Assembly (NCBI GenBank): GCA_021805955.1
Contig: JAJZDO010000791.1
Span: 1-6,200 of the forward strand
Origin: Acidobacteriota bacterium
GTDB lineage: Bacteria > Acidobacteriota > Terriglobia > Terriglobales > Acidobacteriaceae
Direction of reading: 5' to 3'
Length of the DNA: 6,200 bases
The notes beneath the pieces are model-generated. The model saw only the letters and a program-made list of their open reading frames with translations. It was not told where the DNA came from and made no database searches. Positions 1-6,085 of this stretch are shown one piece after another (the stretch's first letter is position 1; every line of letters begins with the position of its first letter). The translations under genes and the position numbers were made by a program.

Positions 1-579
1 GAAAGTCTGGAGACTCACGCCGCGCACGCCCGCTATCTGCACCAGGCAGGGGGAAAATATCTGCAGGTGATTGGCACGTTCGCGCAGAAAACGTACACCT
101 CAAGCGACTACAAACGAGAAGGCATGCTGCTGACGGAAATTGGTAAGCGCGCCGCGGATTATGGCATTCAGACGGGCTTCCACAATCACATGGGTTCGAT
201 CGGGCAAACTCCGGAGCAGGTGGACGCAATTCTCGACGCTGCCGATCCGCGCTACGTCAAACTGGAGTTAGATACCGGCCATTATCTGCAAGGTGGAGGC
301 GATCCGGCGGAAGCCATTCGCAAATATCATGATCGGTTGCTGTTTCTGCACCTGAAAGATGTTGAGCCGGCGGCGACAAAGAGCGGTTATCAATTTGTCG
401 AGCTGGGCCAGGGAAGAGTCAACTTCGTCGCGATCTTCGACGCGTTACGATCCACCAACTTCAGAGGCTGGGGCGTGGTGGAGCTGGATGGAGAGCGGAC
501 TGGCGTGAATCGCACGCCGAAAGAATCCGCGGAATTGAGCAAGGACTATTTAATCCACAAGCTAGGAGTGCAGGTATGA
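1..579 (+). CDS. sugar phosphate isomerase/epimerase-like TIM-barrel protein, 3' part (5' end outside window)
   Basis: The frame is open from the first base, so the gene starts upstream of the window; 192 codons are visible. It belongs to the xylose isomerase-like / AP endonuclease 2 TIM-barrel superfamily and most resembles the IolE (inosose dehydratase) and hydroxypyruvate isomerase branch. The usual metal-ligand positions are recognisable: the GFHNH strand (His codons at 181 and 187), LDTGH (Asp at 271, His at 280), HLKD (His at 349) and VELD (Glu at 481). The end, with a YL..KLG pattern, is typical of the family. Such enzymes isomerise, epimerise or dehydrate sugars or cyclitols in the cytoplasm using a divalent metal. 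The substrate cannot be told from the sequence. The stop codon overlaps the start of the next gene (ATGA at 576-579), so the two are translated together. Family assignment is sure; the precise function is open. Confidence 0.88.
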   Translation, partial: ESLETHAAHARYLHQAGGKYLQVIGTFAQKTYTSSDYKREGMLLTEIGKRAADYGIQTGFHNHMGSIGQTPEQVDAILDAADPRYVKLELDTGHYLQGGGDPAEAIRKYHDRLLFLHLKDVEPAATKSGYQFVELGQGRVNFVAIFDALRSTNFRGWGVVELDGERTGVNRTPKESAELSKDYLIHKLGVQV

Positions 580-1454
580 GCTGTCCATTTCGACTTGCTG
601 TCATCAATGACGAAATCACGCAGGATTTTGGCCGGGCGTGTGAAATCGCGTCGAAGGATTTTGGTCTGAATTGGATCGAGATCCGCGGCATGTGGAACAA
701 AAACATTGTGGACCTCGATTCCGCGGAAATCGCGGAAGCGCGGAAGATTTTAGAGAAAAACAAGCTGCGTGTGACAGACATCGCAAGTCCTCTTTTCAAG
801 GTCGATTGGCCGGGTGCGCCGGTTTCAAAGACGCCGGAACGTCGCGATCAATTTGGCGCCGACTTTGGATTCGCGCAACAGGAGAAAGTGCTGGAGCGCT
901 GCATTGAACTTGCTAAGGCATTTCAAACGGATCGCATCCGCTGCTTCGATTTTTGGCGGCTGGACGACCCGAAGCCTTATCGGGCAGCGATCAATGACAA
1001 GCTGCGCCAGGCTGCGGAACGCTGCGCAAAGAGCGACAAGATTCTGCTGCTGGAAAATGAGATGTCGTGCAATACGGGAACCGGGGAAGAGGCGGCGGCT
1101 GTGCTGCATGCAATTCCGAACAAAAACTTCATGCTGAATTGGGATCCGGGGAATGCTGCTGCACTGGGGAGTACGCCTTATCCGAACGGCTACAAACTTC
1201 TGCCGGAAAAACGCATCGGTCATTGCCACTGCAAAGATGTTGTCCGCAAGCCAGACGGCGGATACGGGTGGGCCCCCGTTGGCAGCGGCGTGATCGACTG
1301 GGTGGGGCAATTCCGCGCGTTGAAGCGGGATGGATATCATTATGCCGTCAGCCTGGAAACGCATTGGCGCGGTGGGGGTACACCTGAGGCCTCCACGCGC
1401 ATCAGTATGAAGGGACTGAAGTCGACGCTGGCAAAAGCGGGAATCAGTTGCTAA
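576..1454 (+). CDS. sugar phosphate isomerase/epimerase family protein, complete
   Basis: A 292-residue protein of the same xylose isomerase-like TIM-barrel superfamily as its upstream neighbour but only distantly similar to it. Likely metal ligands at the C-terminal ends of the barrel strands are E160 (LLLENE), D190 (NWDPGN), H218 (HCHCKD) and E261 (SLETHW). The length fits the family (about 260-300 residues). I see no signal peptide, so it should be cytoplasmic. The ATG at 576 is supported by a TAGGAG ribosome binding site at 563-568, seven bases upstream, and by the 4-base overlap with the preceding stop codon. Two coupled isomerase/epimerase genes suggest consecutive steps, or a heteromeric enzyme, in degradation of a sugar or cyclitol. 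No dehydrogenase or transporter partner is visible in the window to name the pathway. Codon use matches the upstream gene and there is no sign of damage. Confidence 0.87.
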   Translation: MSCPFRLAVINDEITQDFGRACEIASKDFGLNWIEIRGMWNKNIVDLDSAEIAEARKILEKNKLRVTDIASPLFKVDWPGAPVSKTPERRDQFGADFGFAQQEKVLERCIELAKAFQTDRIRCFDFWRLDDPKPYRAAINDKLRQAAERCAKSDKILLLENEMSCNTGTGEEAAAVLHAIPNKNFMLNWDPGNAAALGSTPYPNGYKLLPEKRIGHCHCKDVVRKPDGGYGWAPVGSGVIDWVGQFRALKRDGYHYAVSLETHWRGGGTPEASTRISMKGLKSTLAKAGISC

Positions 1455-1476
1455 TACGTGGCGTGCGGCAACCGCG

Positions 1477-2223
1477 CTAATTCAACGCTGGGAGAAATGA
1501 ACTGTGGCCGGCGAGGAAGATAATGCCCATGGCCAGGCTATAGATCGCCGTAAGCGCGGAAACAACGCGTAGAAATTGCGGGCGATGCCGCGATACGCCA
1601 TACAGTCCGGCTGCCGATGCGGTCATCGCAGCATTCATCGTCAACAGGCCGGCAAGAAACATGCCCAGGCCAAGCATCCCCAGGGCAGCGCCGCCGAGAT
1701 TTGCGGCCAGAAGAAAAATCATCAACTGGCTGGGAGTTTCCGCTCCCAGGCCGTGGATCACGCCGATCGCAAAAACGGAACGAGTATCGAAGTTTTTTGG
1801 AGGCGCGTAGGCTTCGACGGGCACCCCTTCTGCGCGCCGCTTGAATACCAAGCGCGCGCGATGGTAGCCGGCGTGGAGCAACATATAGCGGCTCTTCGGC
1901 AGCGTGTCCTCGGGGCGAAACACCAGCGTGCCTAGAACGTAAATTCCGAGAAGAAGCAGCGTGAAACCGACCAGCCGTTCCGCCCAGCGATCGATGCCGG
2001 CGGGCAGGCTGATTCCCAGCAGGATCACAATGGAGCCGAGGCCAGCTACCGTGAGTGCGTGGCCCAGAGCATATACCATGCCGAGTTTCATGGCGATACG
2101 TTTCGACGCTTGCACGCTGACCACGTCCGTGATCGCGGCAATGTGGTCGTAGTCGAAGCCGTGCCGAAAGCCGAGTACGGCTGCGGTGAACAGGGCGGCG
2201 AAGAGCGTGGTATGCGTCGTCAA
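1477..2223 (-). CDS. NicO/NiCoT-family nickel/cobalt transporter (TTG start)
   Basis: A 248-residue integral membrane protein with about six hydrophobic segments (roughly residues 5-20, 50-72, 84-104, 148-174, 182-210 and 218-240). The first carries RHGFDYDHIAAI (20-31), which fits the HX4DH metal-selectivity signature of nickel/cobalt permeases. LGHALTV (53-59) and GLGAETPSQLMIF (158-170) match further conserved NiCoT segments. It is shorter than classic HoxN/NixA proteins (about 330 residues) and more like the small NicO members found beside urease or hydrogenase genes. The start is a TTG at 2223: the frame runs back only to a TGA at 2254-2256 with no ATG or GTG, AAAGG lies four bases upstream, and the next ATG would remove the signature helix. 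It lies 62 bases downstream of the hypE remnant on the same strand, as in a hydrogenase operon. Expected role is Ni2+ or Co2+ import across the inner membrane; metal choice is inferred from context. Confidence 0.82.
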   Translation of the reverse strand: MTTHTTLFAALFTAAVLGFRHGFDYDHIAAITDVVSVQASKRIAMKLGMVYALGHALTVAGLGSIVILLGISLPAGIDRWAERLVGFTLLLLGIYVLGTLVFRPEDTLPKSRYMLLHAGYHRARLVFKRRAEGVPVEAYAPPKNFDTRSVFAIGVIHGLGAETPSQLMIFLLAANLGGAALGMLGLGMFLAGLLTMNAAMTASAAGLYGVSRHRPQFLRVVSALTAIYSLAMGIIFLAGHSSFLPALN

Positions 2224-2285
2224 AATGCCTTTCGCTATCGATTGCGTGCCGATTCAATTCCGACTTTGCGGTGCCTACGTTGTTG

Positions 2286-2670
2286 CTAGCCGTCGCTAAC
2301 AAAAATTCTCGGCAGATGTTTCCCGAACATCATATCCAATATTCGCGTGCCATCCGCCAATGTCTCCATCCGCACCATGCCAGGGTACTCGGAAACCACT
2401 TCTCCAACCATTTTCGCATCACGACCTAGCGAATGACTTTGCATGTTGCGCAAAATGGCCTCCGCTGCCTCTGGCGCGACGATGGCCACCAGCTTTCCCT
2501 CGTTCGCACATACAATGGACCGAGTCCAAGGATTTCACAGGCTCCCTGAACGCTTTCGCGCACTGGAATCTGATCCTAGCGCAGAAGCATGCCCACTTGG
2601 ATAGGGATGCAATCTCATTCAGCGTCATCGCCACTCCTCCGCGCGTTGGATCGCGCATGCAGTGCATCGG
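2286..2670 (-). pseudogene. hypE: hypE remnant (hydrogenase maturation carbamoyl dehydratase), C-terminal part, broken
   Basis: HypE dehydrates the carbamoyl group received from HypF to a thiocyanate on its C-terminal cysteine, the source of the cyanide ligands of [NiFe] hydrogenase. Only about the last 140 of some 340 residues remain. Reading minus: HCMRDPTRGGVAMTLNEIAS continues in one frame to about 2596. The homology (VGMLLR, then DQIPVRESVQGACEILGLG) then lies in a second frame that also contains a TAG at 2576-2578. At about 2505-2507 it shifts again to ANEGKLVAIVAPEAAEAIL and runs to the end. Both shifts fit single lost G residues. The C-terminus reads LPRIFVSDG where HypE normally ends in LPRIC, so the catalytic cysteine is gone. 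The N-terminal ATP-binding region is absent. Homology is recognised from HypE motifs; loss of function is a firm inference. Confidence 0.9.
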
Positions 2671-2688
2671 AGGATCATCGCCGTTTTG

Positions 2689-3030
2689 CCTGGCGGCATC
2701 GTGTTCAGCGAACTCCGGCCGAAGAGGATAGCCGCTCTTCGGAATCGTGCCGATGCAGCGCCATTTTCTGTCGCCGATCTGAAAGACCTGGAACACAAGC
2801 TTTTGCGCTGCCTTGTTCGCATCACGGTCCAAAATCCGCGAGTACTGATTTTCGACTTCGCTCCGTTCCGTTTCCAACTGACGGATCGTTATCAGTGTCC
2901 CCTGCAGAATGTCGAGAGGCTCGAAGCCGCTGATCACAATCGGCATGTGGAACCTGGCGCTGCTGGGTTCGTATTCTTCATATCCCATGACTGCGCAGAC
3001 GTGCCCCGGTCCGAGGAAGCCTTGAACGCG
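2689..3030 (-). pseudogene. hypD: hypD remnant (hydrogenase Fe-cyanide assembly scaffold), internal/C-terminal part
   Basis: HypD is the iron-sulfur scaffold that, with HypC, builds the Fe(CN)2CO group of [NiFe] hydrogenase. About 114 codons remain in one open frame. They start at RVQGFLGPGHVCAVMG and run through GYEEYEP, PIVISGFEPLDILQG, EVENQYSR, DRKWRCIGTIPKSG and LRPEFAEHDAAR, all characteristic HypD sequence. Missing are the N-terminal two hundred or so residues and the C-terminal segment with the cysteines that bind the 4Fe-4S cluster. Upstream, the frame meets a TGA within about 20 bases of the first homologous codon, so there is no start. Downstream, the sequence passes in frame, within 2668-2691, directly into hypE sequence. 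This fusion is best explained by one deletion that removed the 3' end of hypD and the 5' half of hypE. Identity is confident; it cannot be functional. Confidence 0.9.
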
Positions 3031-3110
3031 GCCTGTCCGAAATCATGGTTCGACCGTATGGGGCTGGTTTCGCTGCTGGCAATGCAGCCGCGCTTCTCGT
3101 CTGCTCCATG
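3031..3110. other. unassigned stretch between hypD remnant and intron domain V
   Basis: Eighty bases between the last recognisable hypD codon and the start of domain V. It may be further group II intron sequence (domain IV base), debris from the insertion or deletion, or more decayed hypD. I recognise no conserved motif in it. An open frame crosses it on the plus strand and joins ribBA, but the translation has no family resemblance. Confidence 0.3.
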
Positions 3111-3181
3111 TACCGCCGGATGCGAACCGCACGTCCGGTGGGGTGGGAGGACGGCGGGAGTAATCTCGCCTCCTACCCGAT
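3111..3181 (+). mobile_element. 3' end of a group II intron (domains V and VI), fragment
   Basis: Positions 3113-3141 fold as a group II intron domain V. The lower helix is 3113-3120 with 3134-3141, there is a two-base CG bulge at 3132-3133, and the upper helix is 3121-3124 with 3128-3131. The catalytic triad reads CGC (3114-3116), the form known from bacterial class C introns, with the conserved G-U wobble (3115 with 3139). Next comes a domain VI-like hairpin: GGGTGGGAGG (3141-3150) pairs over ten bases with CCTCCTACCC (3169-3178). The element ends ACCCGAT at 3181, a typical class C 3' end. The domain V apical loop is short (three bases). No intron-encoded reverse transcriptase lies upstream; hypD sequence on the other strand begins within about 80 bases. 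The 5' limit is unclear, between about 3040 and 3110. This was recognised by eye, not by a covariance model. Confidence 0.75.
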
Positions 3182-3186
3182 CCCGT

Positions 3187-3217
3187 GTGACAATGGAGCA
3201 AGTAGTGTCGGTACAAT
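3187..3217 (+). promoter_or_regulatory. predicted sigma70-type promoter of the ribBA-like gene
   Basis: A -35 element GTGACA (3187-3192) and a -10 element TACAAT (3212-3217) each differ from consensus at one position; the 19-base spacer is slightly long. Transcription would start at about 3223-3225, on or next to the ATG at 3225, so the mRNA would be leaderless. This agrees with the lack of any Shine-Dalgarno sequence just before that ATG. The promoter begins only five bases after the end of the intron fragment. Confidence 0.5.
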
Positions 3218-3224
3218 AAATGCA

Positions 3225-4397
3225 ATGATCGCGCCCAACCCCTTTGTCGACGTTCCGACCGCTCTGGAAGAAATTCGGGCTGGACGCATGATCGTCGTGG
3301 TGGATGACGAAAACCGAGAGAATGAAGGGGACCTGACACTGGCTGCGGAGTTCGTCACTCCGGAAGCCATTAACTTTATGGCGCGCTTTGGGCGAGGACT
3401 CATTTGCCTGGCGCTCACCGAAGATCGCGCGGACCACCTCCGTCTGCGCCCCATGACGGAAGAAAATACATCGCGCTTCGGAACTGCATTTACAGAGAGT
3501 ATTGAAGCCCGCGAAGGGGTTACTACGGGAATCTCCGCGCACGACCGCGCGCATACAATTCGCGTTGCCATCAATCCAAAGTCGGGAGCTGCGGACTTGT
3601 CGCGGCCAGGACACGTATTTCCGCTGCGGGCGCGCCGTGGCGGCGTGCTGGTGCGTGCCGGCCAGACTGAGGCATCTGTCGATCTGGCACGCATGGCCGG
3701 ACTAATTCCCGCTGGAGTGATCTGCGAAATCATGAAGGACGATGGCACCATGGCGCGCGTGCCCGACCTGATCGAGTTCTGCGGAGAACATGGCATCAAG
3801 TTGCTGACGGTCGCCGAACTGATTCGATATCGCTTGCAGAACGAGCGCAACATTTATCGGGTGGCGGAATCGATGCTGCCCACCTCGTTTGGCGAGTTTC
3901 GCATGATCGCGTACGAGAGCGAAGTGGATGGCGGCGAAAGCCATGTTGCTCTTGTCTACGGCGATGTGGCGGACATCGACGAACCCATCTTGGTGCGCGT
4001 GCATACGCACTGCCTGGCGGGAGATGTGTTCGGTACTCCGTTATGCGATTGCCAGCAGGTCATGCGTCGTTCTCTGCAGATGATTGCCGAAGCCGGGCGC
4101 GGCGCGTTGATCTATCTGCACAACAACACCAAGGGTTTCGGAATTGATACCAAGGGTCCCCAGGCCCGGCTGGTCTTTCACCGCGATCCACGCGCGCATG
4201 AGCGCAGTGAAGACCGGCAGTACCGCATTCTGCGCCAGGTAGGGCTAGGCGGCCAGATCCTTTCCGACCTGAAGATCCACAAGATTCGCTTGCTGACGAA
4301 CACGCCGACGCACGTTCCCGCGTTACAGGGGTTCAACGTTGAAATTGTTGAACAGGTTTCCATCGCGATGGAAAAATCCTCCCCGCTGGTGGGTTAA
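3225..4397 (+). CDS. RibBA-like protein: DHBP synthase domain + degenerate GTP cyclohydrolase II domain
   Basis: A 390-residue protein with the two-domain layout of RibBA, which makes 3,4-dihydroxy-2-butanone 4-phosphate and opens GTP for riboflavin synthesis. Residues 1 to about 205 are a RibB domain with [10 protein letters not shown] (27-36), [11 protein letters not shown] and PGHVFPLRA. The motif that is GHTEA in characterised RibB reads GQTEA, with Q147 in place of the metal-binding histidine (His153 of E. coli RibB). Residues from about 212 are RibA-like: the zinc cysteines C263, C274 and C276 keep E. coli spacing. The usual RQEGR is HNNTK (299-303), and the segment carrying the catalytic Tyr and Asp (Tyr105, Asp126 of E. 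coli RibA) is not recognisable. A near-normal C-terminus follows ([14 protein letters not shown]). It may resemble RibBX, RibBA variants whose cyclohydrolase domain is inactive. ATG 3225 is chosen because family homology begins there; the frame is open further upstream only through intron sequence. Confidence 0.85.
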   Translation: MIAPNPFVDVPTALEEIRAGRMIVVVDDENRENEGDLTLAAEFVTPEAINFMARFGRGLICLALTEDRADHLRLRPMTEENTSRFGTAFTESIEAREGVTTGISAHDRAHTIRVAINPKSGAADLSRPGHVFPLRARRGGVLVRAGQTEASVDLARMAGLIPAGVICEIMKDDGTMARVPDLIEFCGEHGIKLLTVAELIRYRLQNERNIYRVAESMLPTSFGEFRMIAYESEVDGGESHVALVYGDVADIDEPILVRVHTHCLAGDVFGTPLCDCQQVMRRSLQMIAEAGRGALIYLHNNTKGFGIDTKGPQARLVFHRDPRAHERSEDRQYRILRQVGLGGQILSDLKIHKIRLLTNTPTHVPALQGFNVEIVEQVSIAMEKSSPLVG

Positions 4398-4421
4398 CTT
4401 TCGCATACCACGCAAATAAGA

Positions 4422-4975
4422 CTAAACGGCACACCAGGCAACGCGTCAATTTTTTTATCTGAAACTTGATACTCCAAACAATGAAGCCCTGGTGGAGCAG
4501 GAGATCAAAAATGCGCCGGCATGGCGGACTATCAGGTAGAGACAATTCAGGAAATCATCGTCCAAGTTAGCCCTGACCGATTGTCTGGCGTGGGACCTGC
4601 GGTGAACACAGTGATCGGGATTGCATTGATGATCGGATTCCTCGTCATCTTTCAGTCTATGTACACAGCGGTCAAGGAGCGGACGCGGGAGATCGGAATT
4701 CTGAAGGCGCTGGGGGCATCGCGCGGCTACATCGTCGCCGTCATCCTGCGCGAGACTGGAATGTTGGCCGCTGGAGGTATTTTGCTGGGCGTGGGACTCA
4801 GCTTTGTGGTTCGCGAAGGCATAGTCACAAAGTTCCCCACGCTTGCATTTGAGATCACGCTGCATTGGCCATTCTGGGGACGATGCTGTCATTTGGAAGC
4901 GCAGTGATTGGGGTCATCTATCCGGACTACAAAGCAGCGCACAAAGATCCTATCGACGCGCTGGCCTACGAATAG
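4422..4975 (+). pseudogene. FtsX/MacB-type ABC transporter permease, C-terminal remnant with three frameshifts
   Basis: Read with three frame changes, this is the last 180 or so residues of an FtsX-like permease subunit. LNGTPGNASIF (from 4422) shifts inside a run of seven T (4450-4456) to YLKLDTPNNEALVEQEIKNA. It shifts again at about 4519 to MADYQVETIQEI and the hallmark AVKERTREIGILKALGAS (4668-4721), and at about 4868 to AILGTMLSFGSAVIG and the end DPIDALAYE, with a TAG at 4973-4975. Each break is fixed by one base: one extra T and two missing G. Three membrane segments of the C-terminal FtsX domain can be seen. The N-terminal half, the periplasmic domain and any partner ATPase gene are absent; homology begins 24 bases after the ribBA-like stop, so the rest has probably been deleted. 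The transported substrate cannot be known. Confidence 0.87.
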
Positions 4976-4986
4976 TCACAACCGCC

Positions 4987-6021
4987 TCACGCGGATGCAC
5001 GATCCGCAAGAATGAGCGGAGACGGCCCAGGAGCATCCATTTGCCGCACATTCGTAAAGCCTGCATCTTGTAACCATGCGCGAATCTCGGCAAACGAGTA
5101 TGTGTTGCCTGCTGTGGTATTCACGAGCATGTTCACCGCGAAGATCAGGCCGTTCAGAGGACCGCTGCGATCCTGGTTCACGAGAAATTCGGCTATTGCG
5201 ATCGTGCCGCCAGGAGCCAGCGCCTCGAACGTTTTTTTGAGCAGCAACCGGCTGCGCTTTTCCCCTTCCGAGTGAAGGATGTGGCCCAAAAGTGCAACCT
5301 GATGGCCTGTCCCGAATTCAGCTTCCAGCAAATCTCCTGGCACGAACGTGAATCGGTCCGTCAAGCCGAATTTCTCTGTCACCCGACGTGTAACGGGTAG
5401 CACGCCATGCCAATCCACGGCCCGGACCCGGACTTTCGGCGATGCCTGCGCCAGCGCGATTCCCCAGACTCCCGATCCAGCGGCCAGGTCGAGCACCGAA
5501 ACTGTCTGATCGGTCTTTGAAATTCCCAGACCGTCTGCCAGTACACATGCCGACGGGTAGCTCATCGGAAAAATGTCTTCTACAAACTGCTCAAAGAATG
5601 CAGCGCCGTCCGGCTCTTTATTTACGCTTTCCGTCGGCTGGCCGGAGCGCACGATTTCGGTGAGGTCGAGCCATTTCGGCATCAGTTGCCGACTCATATG
5701 CATAAATAGACCGCCCTGGAACCCTGGCTTCGTGCTCACCAGGAAAGCTGCGCTCTCTGGCGTCAATCCATAGGAATGTTTGTCGGATTTATCGAGGAGC
5801 CCAAATCCCGCCAGCAGATTCAGCACTGGGGAAAGTCCTCGTGGAGAGCATTGCGTAGCGGAGGCGATGCCATCGAGCGTCTTGCTTCCGTCCTCGAGAG
5901 CGTCGAATATCCGAAGCCGTACTGCGGCTTCAATTGCAAGAGAGGGGGCAAATCCCCAAGCCAGTTGCATCAATCGTTCCGGGGTAACTTGCATGGCAGG
6001 TGTTTCAAGAGTATTCATCAT
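4987..6021 (-). CDS. SAM-dependent O-methyltransferase (methyltransferase family 2 / COMT-like)
   Basis: A 344-residue protein with the two-part layout of plant-COMT-like and bacterial natural-product O-methyltransferases. The N-terminal winged-helix dimerisation region (about 15-95) contains AWGFAPSLAIEAAVRLRIFD and a LLAGFGLLDK turn. The Rossmann-fold domain (about 150-335) has the SAM-binding motif VLDLAAGSG (176-184), the acidic residue D203 after the second strand and LAPGGTIAIAE (268-278). The probable catalytic base is H250 in LGHILHSEG, where the family usually reads LHDW, so the residue after the histidine differs. It should methylate a hydroxyl group, perhaps aromatic, on a small molecule; the substrate is unknown. 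The start is one of two adjacent ATGs (6021 or 6018) behind an AGGAAG ribosome binding site (6031-6026). The longer open frame back to 6195 is rejected because it has no family similarity and runs through the promoter. It converges with the permease remnant, 11 bases away, and looks intact. Confidence 0.85.
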   Translation of the reverse strand: MMNTLETPAMQVTPERLMQLAWGFAPSLAIEAAVRLRIFDALEDGSKTLDGIASATQCSPRGLSPVLNLLAGFGLLDKSDKHSYGLTPESAAFLVSTKPGFQGGLFMHMSRQLMPKWLDLTEIVRSGQPTESVNKEPDGAAFFEQFVEDIFPMSYPSACVLADGLGISKTDQTVSVLDLAAGSGVWGIALAQASPKVRVRAVDWHGVLPVTRRVTEKFGLTDRFTFVPGDLLEAEFGTGHQVALLGHILHSEGEKRSRLLLKKTFEALAPGGTIAIAEFLVNQDRSGPLNGLIFAVNMLVNTTAGNTYSFAEIRAWLQDAGFTNVRQMDAPGPSPLILADRASA

Positions 6022-6056
6022 AGAACTTCCTGTAAGTAAGGCTTTTGCAGGCGTAA

Positions 6057-6085
6057 ATCGTAACAGCCCAATAAAATGCTGTCCA
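6057..6085 (-). promoter_or_regulatory. predicted sigma70-type promoter of the O-methyltransferase gene
   Basis: Reading minus, TGGACA (6085-6080) and TACGAT (6062-6057) are separated by exactly 17 bases and match the -35 and -10 consensus at five and four of six positions. Transcription would start near 6050, giving a leader of about 28 bases that contains the AGGAAG ribosome binding site. The gene therefore appears to be transcribed alone. I see no clear operator repeat around it. Confidence 0.45.

Noticed and set aside
825..1364. A 179-codon minus-strand open frame opposite the second isomerase gene.
   Set aside because: It is a shadow of a clearly conserved gene, has no ribosome binding site that stands out and resembles no protein family I know.
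1463..1477. Small hairpin between the convergent isomerase and NicO genes as a bidirectional terminator.
   Set aside because: The stem is only six base pairs with one G-U pair, and there is no T run on either side, so it is not a convincing intrinsic terminator.
3045..3224. An open frame that would extend the ribBA-like protein by 60 residues upstream.
   Set aside because: It translates the intron domain V/VI hairpins and the promoter. It shows no family similarity, and RibBA homology begins right after the ATG at 3225.
2934..3614. Minus-strand open frames of more than 200 codons overlapping the start of the ribBA-like gene.
   Set aside because: They are antisense to strongly conserved RibB sequence, and their translations look like low-complexity shadow product with no recognisable motif.
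4991..5007. Perfect inverted repeat GCGGAT / ATCCGC at the end of the methyltransferase gene.
   Set aside because: It lies inside the coding end and is not followed by a T run in either direction; it could be chance in GC-rich coding sequence.
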